The translations under genes were made by a program, and so were the position numbers. The notes beneath the pieces are model-generated. The model was not told the DNA's origin. It saw only the letters and a program-made list of their open reading frames with translations, and did no database searches. Of a DNA stretch of 26,529 nt, positions 22,877 to 26,529 are shown piece after piece. Numbering within the stretch: the first letter of the stretch is position 1; the number at the start of each line of letters is the position of its first letter. This stretch comes from a virus, in the IMG/VR virus record IMGVR_UViG_3300010370_004344, positions 1 through 26,529 of that record; one strand, written 5' to 3'.

Positions 22877-24112
22877 ATGCACAAATTAACATTAGCAATG
22901 ATTGTAAAGAATGAGGCCCCAAACATCGAAGAGTGCCTTCGTTCAGTAGTAAAATATATTGATTATTATGTTATCGCTGACACTGGCTCTACCGATAATA
23001 CAAAAGAAATTATTAAAACGTTTTTTGATTCACATGGAATCAAAGGTGAGATTTTAGATCACCCTTGGGAAGATTTCGGAACCAATCGATCAAAAGTACT
23101 AAAGCACTGTCACGGAATTACTGAATGGGCTTTGATGATTGATGCTGACGATTATATTCAAGGAGAACTTCCATCCGTTGATACATTTGATAAGACCATC
23201 GATGGTTATGTTGTAAAAATTGCTCGCGGTCCAATGATATGGTACCGAGCTCAAATTTTTAACTTAGCTAAAAAACTTTGGTGGTACGAAGAACCACTAC
23301 ACGAATATTCATGCTGCGAACAACCCATGAATGTAAAGAAGTTGGAAGGAAACTATGCTTGGTTTGTAAGAACACAAGGATGCCGTTCGCGGGCTGTAAA
23401 TAATGATAGAGAAAAATACGCAAGAGATTATTTCTTGCTAAAAAGCTATCTTGAAAAGGATCCAAATCAACCAAGAAAACAATTCTACGCAGCACAATCT
23501 GCTTTTGACGCCCATTTATTTGAGGTAGCAGAAAAAGAATATTTACTCAGAACACAAATGGGTCAATGGCCAGAGGAAGTTTTTTATTCTTGGATTCGTA
23601 TTGGAATTTGTAGAGAAATTTTAGGTAGACCATTACCAGAAGTTGCCGATGCGTTTTTACAGGCTTATGAAGCTAGACCAAATAGAGCCGAGGCACTTTA
23701 TCATCTTTCTTGTGTTTACAGAAAATACAACAGACCAAGAAATGCATTTATAATTGCAGCACAAGCTTTATCTTTGCCAGCACAAAACGAAGATATTCTA
23801 TTTGTAGATCATTCAGTTTATCAATGGGGTATTTTGGATGAAATTGCTACAACAGCATTCTATGTTGGTAAAGTTCATATGGGCTTGGCGGCATGTGAAA
23901 AATTACTTTCTGAACCATATTTACCAGAAGAACACAGAGAAAGAATTAGAAATAATAAAGCAGTTTACTTAAAAGCTATTGAAGAAATTCAACAGCAACA
24001 AGTTGCTCCTATTGTAGAAAAACAAAAACAAGTAGAGGAAAATGTAAAAAAAGTAGTTAACCAAACTACATTTTCTAAATCATTATCAGATTTACAGGCC
24101 GTAAAACTTTAA
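22877..24112 (+). CDS. GT2 glycosyltransferase with repeat-containing C-terminal half (SunS-like)
   Basis: A 411 aa protein whose N-terminal 150 residues form a GT2 catalytic domain: LAMIVKNEAPNIEECLRS (6-23), ADTGSTDNT (34-42) and MIDADD (87-92, DxD metal site). From about residue 190 it has helix-rich, TPR-like repeats (LxxALYHLSCVYRKYNRPRNAF is typical), and a Gln-rich tail. This architecture matches SunS-type and flagellin-type protein O- or S-glycosyltransferases, which recognise peptide acceptors. I set the start at ATG 22877, as AAGGA lies 5 bases upstream; ATG 22871 overlaps that ribosome site. It occupies the position downstream of regA where T4 has DNA polymerase gene 43. Confidence 0.78.
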   Translation: MHKLTLAMIVKNEAPNIEECLRSVVKYIDYYVIADTGSTDNTKEIIKTFFDSHGIKGEILDHPWEDFGTNRSKVLKHCHGITEWALMIDADDYIQGELPSVDTFDKTIDGYVVKIARGPMIWYRAQIFNLAKKLWWYEEPLHEYSCCEQPMNVKKLEGNYAWFVRTQGCRSRAVNNDREKYARDYFLLKSYLEKDPNQPRKQFYAAQSAFDAHLFEVAEKEYLLRTQMGQWPEEVFYSWIRIGICREILGRPLPEVADAFLQAYEARPNRAEALYHLSCVYRKYNRPRNAFIIAAQALSLPAQNEDILFVDHSVYQWGILDEIATTAFYVGKVHMGLAACEKLLSEPYLPEEHRERIRNNKAVYLKAIEEIQQQQVAPIVEKQKQVEENVKKVVNQTTFSKSLSDLQAVKL

Positions 24113-24124
24113 TCCCCCAAACTC

Positions 24125-24131
24125 CTAAATA
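24125..24131 (+). promoter_or_regulatory. Candidate late-promoter-like element CTAAATA
   Basis: CTAAATA lies 42 bases before the virion-protein start at 24173, in a 60-base intergenic gap. Its TAAATA core matches that of the T4 late promoter TATAAATA. A GGAG ribosome site (24163-24166) follows at a reasonable leader distance. The same heptamer occurs at 1867-1873, at 19928-19934 and at 26409-26415, near gene starts, but also inside coding DNA (22357-22363). In AT-rich DNA several copies are expected by chance, so this remains tentative. Confidence 0.3.
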
Positions 24132-24172
24132 TTTAATAATAAATAATATAGGATTATTATTTTGGAGAAATA

Positions 24173-24571
24173 ATGGCAGAAAGTTTTGATACATCTTTTG
24201 TCCAGGGTGACACAATTAAATGGTCTTTGTATTTCACAGACAAAGGTGGAACCGCTTATAATTTAAGCGGTTGTACACTTTCTATGCAAATAAGACGGGG
24301 GTATTATCCTTCAAGTTTGGTTTCGTCTTATTCAACTTTTGTACCGGAAGGAACTACTGCGGGGAATTATCCTGAAGGAATAATTGGTGGTTTGTCGGCA
24401 TCTGCAACAGGTGGAACATTGTATGTTTGTATTGGCGCAACATACACATCCAAATTACCTAGTGACACCACTTCTAAGTATGATTTGCAGATCATAAATC
24501 CAAATGGTAATACCGTTACAACAATTTTACGTGGGTCGTTAACAGTGTTGCCTGAAGTTACGAGATTGTAA
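24173..24571 (+). CDS. Putative virion/baseplate-fibre protein
   Basis: A 132 aa protein rich in Ser, Thr, Gly and beta-strand-like alternation. The N-terminus [15 protein letters not shown] and the following [21 protein letters not shown] segment look like the N-terminal beta-sandwich of baseplate-upper-protein (BppU_N) type domains, which begin with a GD-x-x-x-W pattern and a linear polypeptide term. That assignment is weak. Its stop shares a base with the collagen-like gene (TAATG), so both are made together, and both look like structural parts. GGAG upstream of ATG 24173 is a fair ribosome site. Confidence 0.6.
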   Translation: MAESFDTSFVQGDTIKWSLYFTDKGGTAYNLSGCTLSMQIRRGYYPSSLVSSYSTFVPEGTTAGNYPEGIIGGLSASATGGTLYVCIGATYTSKLPSDTTSKYDLQIINPNGNTVTTILRGSLTVLPEVTRL

Positions 24572-26412
24572 TGGTAGACCCAGTTCCACAGTATCCATCT
24601 ATAACGGTAACAAATACTGGTTACCCAAATATTATTGTAACAAATCAGGACTCTATTGGTGCAATAGGTGGTGGACCACCAGGAGCACCAGGACCAGCTG
24701 GCAGTCCTGGTGCCCCAGGAACATCTGGAAATACTGGAGCCACTGGTGCAAGAGGTTCGACGGGTCCAACTGGTGCAACTGGATTGCCTGGTGATCTTTA
24801 TGCAACGTCATCCAATACAGCGGTTAATCTTAGTACGCTTAATATTGGAGATAATGTTAATCTTACAGTTGAAAGTGGTCTTGCGTATACAAAAGTTCAA
24901 GATCTTTTAGTTGCTAGTGGTTTAACAAATTATTTTAATGCTCAAGTTATTACTTATATTAATACATCATTAAATGTTTCTGTAACTGGAATTACTGGTT
25001 CTGGAAGTTGGAATAATTGGGATATAAATTTAGCTGGTTCAGTTGGTCAAATAGGACCAGAAGGCAACCAGGGAATTCAAGGAAACACAGGAAATACAGG
25101 TTCCACAGGATCAACTGGATATACAGGAGCAACTGGTGCTACAGGAGCAACTGGTGCTACAGGAGCAACTGGTGCTACAGGGGCAACTGGTGCTACAGGG
25201 GCAACTGGGGCTACAGGAGCAACTGGTGCTACAGGGGCAACTGGGGCTACAGGGGCAACTGGGGCTACAGGGGCAACTGGTTTACCCGGAGACCTTTATG
25301 CCACATCCTCATCAACATCTGTAAATTTAAGTACTTTAAATATTGGTGACACTGTAAACCTAGCTGTTGAAACTGGATTAGCTTATACCAAAGTTCAAGA
25401 TATATTGGTAGCAAGTGGTTTAACAAATTATTTTAATGGACAAATTATAAATTATTCTGGCAGTTCATTAAACATTTCTGTTACAGGTCTTACTGGTGTT
25501 GGAAGTTGGAACAATTGGGATGTAAATTTAGCGGGATCAATTGGTCAAATAGGACCACAGGGTAATCAGGGAAATACTGGTAATACAGGAGCAACTGGTT
25601 CAACTGGTGCTACAGGAGCAACTGGAGCAACAGGTGCCAGAGGAACTACAGGATTTACTGGAGCAACTGGTGCTACTGGTGCTACTGGTGCTACTGGTGC
25701 TACAGGGGCAACCGGTGCCAGAGGAACTACAGGATTTACTGGAGCAACTGGTGCTACTGGTGCTACTGGTGCTACAGGGGCAACCGGAGCAACACCAGCA
25801 AATTACGTCGTTCAAATAAATGGTTATACTGGCTACATCGGTCTAACTTCTGGTTCTGGCATAAGTATAACTACGGTTACTGGGGTCTGTGGTGCAACTT
25901 TTACAATATCATCAACTTCTCCCGGCGGTTCTAGTAATATTGCAAGTCTGACGCCAACAGGAGTCACATCAGACATTATTGCTATGCGTTATGGTGGTTG
26001 GACTTTAGCTAAACCAAATACTATTTCGATGCCGTTGCCGATATTAGCTAATATTCAAACAATTATTGGTGGTATAACTTCTTGGTTTAAACGAGGAGAC
26101 AACTTAACTGCTGGTATTTGCTTAGGAAGTGGAACATTTTTAATTTACAATAGTTCATATGTTAATGGAAAATCTGTTGACCCAAGCACTTTTCAAAATG
26201 ATGATGTGTTTGTTAAAATTCCTGGATTTGTTGCACAAGAATTTACTATTAAACAAGGCCAAGGTGTTACATATCCATCTGGAATTGCTCCAGAAATAGG
26301 AGCCTGGTCTAATTTTTTTACTACAGAGTATTATCATCAGGGGTGGGCAATAAAATTAAGTGGAGCAACTACAGGTGGTGTTGGTGCGGGAGATGGTATT
26401 CAACCTTTCTAA
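24571..26412 (+). CDS. Collagen-like tail-fibre/virion structural protein
   Basis: A 613 aa protein organised as N-terminal linker (1-30), collagen-like Gly-X-Y tract (about 35-72), 97 aa beta-like module A (72-168), a longer Gly-Ala-Thr tract (about 169-237), module B (238-334), a third Gly-X-Y tract (335-410) and a non-collagen C-terminal domain (about 411-613). Modules A and B both begin [10 protein letters not shown] and end in GP(E/Q)GNQG. Such Gly-X-Y tracts trimerise in phage fibres. Threonine occupies the Y position of most GAT triplets. The C-terminal domain, starting at a [13 protein letters not shown] stretch, is probably the distal trimerisation or receptor-interacting part. No protease, lyase or chaperone motif was recognised. 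Confidence 0.82.
   Translation: MVDPVPQYPSITVTNTGYPNIIVTNQDSIGAIGGGPPGAPGPAGSPGAPGTSGNTGATGARGSTGPTGATGLPGDLYATSSNTAVNLSTLNIGDNVNLTVESGLAYTKVQDLLVASGLTNYFNAQVITYINTSLNVSVTGITGSGSWNNWDINLAGSVGQIGPEGNQGIQGNTGNTGSTGSTGYTGATGATGATGATGATGATGATGATGATGATGATGATGATGATGATGATGATGLPGDLYATSSSTSVNLSTLNIGDTVNLAVETGLAYTKVQDILVASGLTNYFNGQIINYSGSSLNISVTGLTGVGSWNNWDVNLAGSIGQIGPQGNQGNTGNTGATGSTGATGATGATGARGTTGFTGATGATGATGATGATGATGARGTTGFTGATGATGATGATGATGATPANYVVQINGYTGYIGLTSGSGISITTVTGVCGATFTISSTSPGGSSNIASLTPTGVTSDIIAMRYGGWTLAKPNTISMPLPILANIQTIIGGITSWFKRGDNLTAGICLGSGTFLIYNSSYVNGKSVDPSTFQNDDVFVKIPGFVAQEFTIKQGQGVTYPSGIAPEIGAWSNFFTTEYYHQGWAIKLSGATTGGVGAGDGIQPF
24784..25074 (+). repeat. Intragenic 291-bp module, copy A
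   Basis: Encodes 97 residues starting [10 protein letters not shown] and ending GPEGNQG. Copy B lies 498 bases downstream at 25282-25572 and is colinear. The two proteins are highly similar, but many codons differ at third positions, so the duplication is not recent. Confidence 0.85.
25123..25266 (+). repeat. Tandem 18-bp repeat, eight units
   Basis: Eight head-to-tail copies of an 18-base unit of the form ACAGGAGCAACTGGTGCT, plus a partial ninth, each encoding two Gly-Ala-Thr triplets. Units differ mainly at synonymous A/G and T/G positions (GGAGCA against GGGGCA; GGTGCT against GGGGCT). Alternation of unit types suggests past slippage or unequal exchange. It sits in the collagen tract between modules A and B. 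Confidence 0.93.
25282..25572 (+). repeat. Intragenic 291-bp module, copy B
   Basis: The downstream partner of the module at 24784-25074, offset 498 bases. The encoded 97 residues begin [10 protein letters not shown] and end GPQGNQG. Confidence 0.85.
25633..25785 (+). repeat. Higher-order collagen-tract repeat (81 bp and 72 bp copies)
   Basis: Two adjacent copies beginning GGTGCCAGAGGAACT (25633-25713 and 25714-25785), nearly identical. The first is longer by one 9-base GCTACTGGT unit, that is, exactly one triplet. This is what replication slippage or unequal recombination would leave. Near-identity at the base level implies a recent event. Confidence 0.88.
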
Positions 26413-26425
26413 ATAATTTAAACTA

Positions 26426-26529
26426 ATGTTCTTTGGAAAGAACAAAACATCTCTAAAATTGGCTAAACAGCACCCAGAATTGCTGATGGGGTGTGAATAT
26501 TATATAATTGAATCTTCAAATAACCCAAA
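26426..26529 (+). CDS. Start of a gene that runs off the window, function unknown
   Basis: ATG 26426 opens a frame of 34 codons without a stop up to the window end. The start reads MFFGKNKTSLKLAKQHPEL, followed by a CEYYIIES segment. It is 13 bases after the collagen-like gene, with no strong ribosome site. No family is recognisable from this fragment. Confidence 0.5.
   Translation, partial: MFFGKNKTSLKLAKQHPELLMGCEYYIIESSNNP

Noticed and set aside
24132-24165. AT-only inverted repeat AATAAT...ATTATT as a terminator
   Set aside because: The stem is short and all A/T with no GC-rich part, and it would be expected in DNA of this composition.
25123-25785. Tandem repeats as a CRISPR array
   Set aside because: Units are contiguous, without unique spacers, not palindromic, and translate in frame as Gly-Ala-Thr collagen triplets.
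25600-25819. Open frames on both strands within the collagen repeat (Cys/Ser-rich on minus, Leu/Gln-rich on plus)
   Set aside because: They arise because repeats without stop codons stay open in several frames; only the 613 aa frame continues into real domains.

Overview
The window is part of the genome of a T4-like myophage. Its diagnostic core genes are uvsW and uvsY on the minus strand, and gp55, gp47, gp46, gp45, gp44, gp62 and regA on the plus strand. Together these supply recombination, late transcription and the sliding-clamp machinery. The AT-rich DNA, the short gp62, the collagen-like tail protein and the large sugar island are reminiscent of marine T4-like phages such as cyanophages. 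That placement, and any host, is an inference. No tRNA, rRNA, CRISPR array, IS element or convincing terminator was seen, and no gene-free stretch longer than about 90 bases exists.

Layout. (1) Positions 1-1829, minus strand: the recombination helicase uvsW (cut off by the window edge) and the mediator uvsY. (2) Positions 1830-1918: a divergent intergenic region with back-to-back -35-like TTGAC elements. (3) Positions 1919-16589, plus strand: an unbroken island of 17 tightly packed genes for nucleotide sugars and glycosylation. It holds two GT25-like, one GT11, two GT10-like, one GT34/GT8-like, one DUF5672-like, one generic GT-A-like and one GT23/O-fucosyltransferase-like gene. It also holds two methyltransferases, an E1-type PLP/Fe-S 3-dehydrase (RfbH-like), four SDR-type sugar-nucleotide enzymes (including a dTDP-glucose 4,6-dehydratase-like protein and GDP-mannose 4,6-dehydratase), and a split two-subunit transketolase-like pair. 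Most neighbours overlap by 1-4 bases or are separated by fewer than 10 bases. (4) Positions 16604-22868: the core module gp55-gp47-gp46-(94 aa protein)-(50 aa protein)-gp45-gp44-gp62-regA, in T4-like order. (5) Positions 22877-24112: a GT2 glycosyltransferase with a repeat-rich C-terminal half, located where T4 has its DNA polymerase gene 43. (6) Positions 24173-26529: a small virion-type protein, a 613 aa collagen-like tail-fibre-type protein with Gly-Ala-Thr repeats, and the start of one more gene that leaves the window.

How the genes may work together. gp47/gp46 process DNA ends, UvsY loads the recombinase (not in the window), and UvsW remodels branched intermediates. The gp44/gp62 loader places gp45 on DNA, where gp45 serves both replication and gp55-dependent late transcription. 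RegA represses translation of early genes in T4. The island could build at least one 6-deoxy or 3,6-dideoxy sugar: a GDP-fucose-type route through Gmd plus an SDR, and a separate E1-type 3-deoxygenation step. It could then transfer and methylate the sugars. The acceptor is unknown. Host surface glycans or the threonine-rich collagen-like fibre at the other end of the window are both possible.
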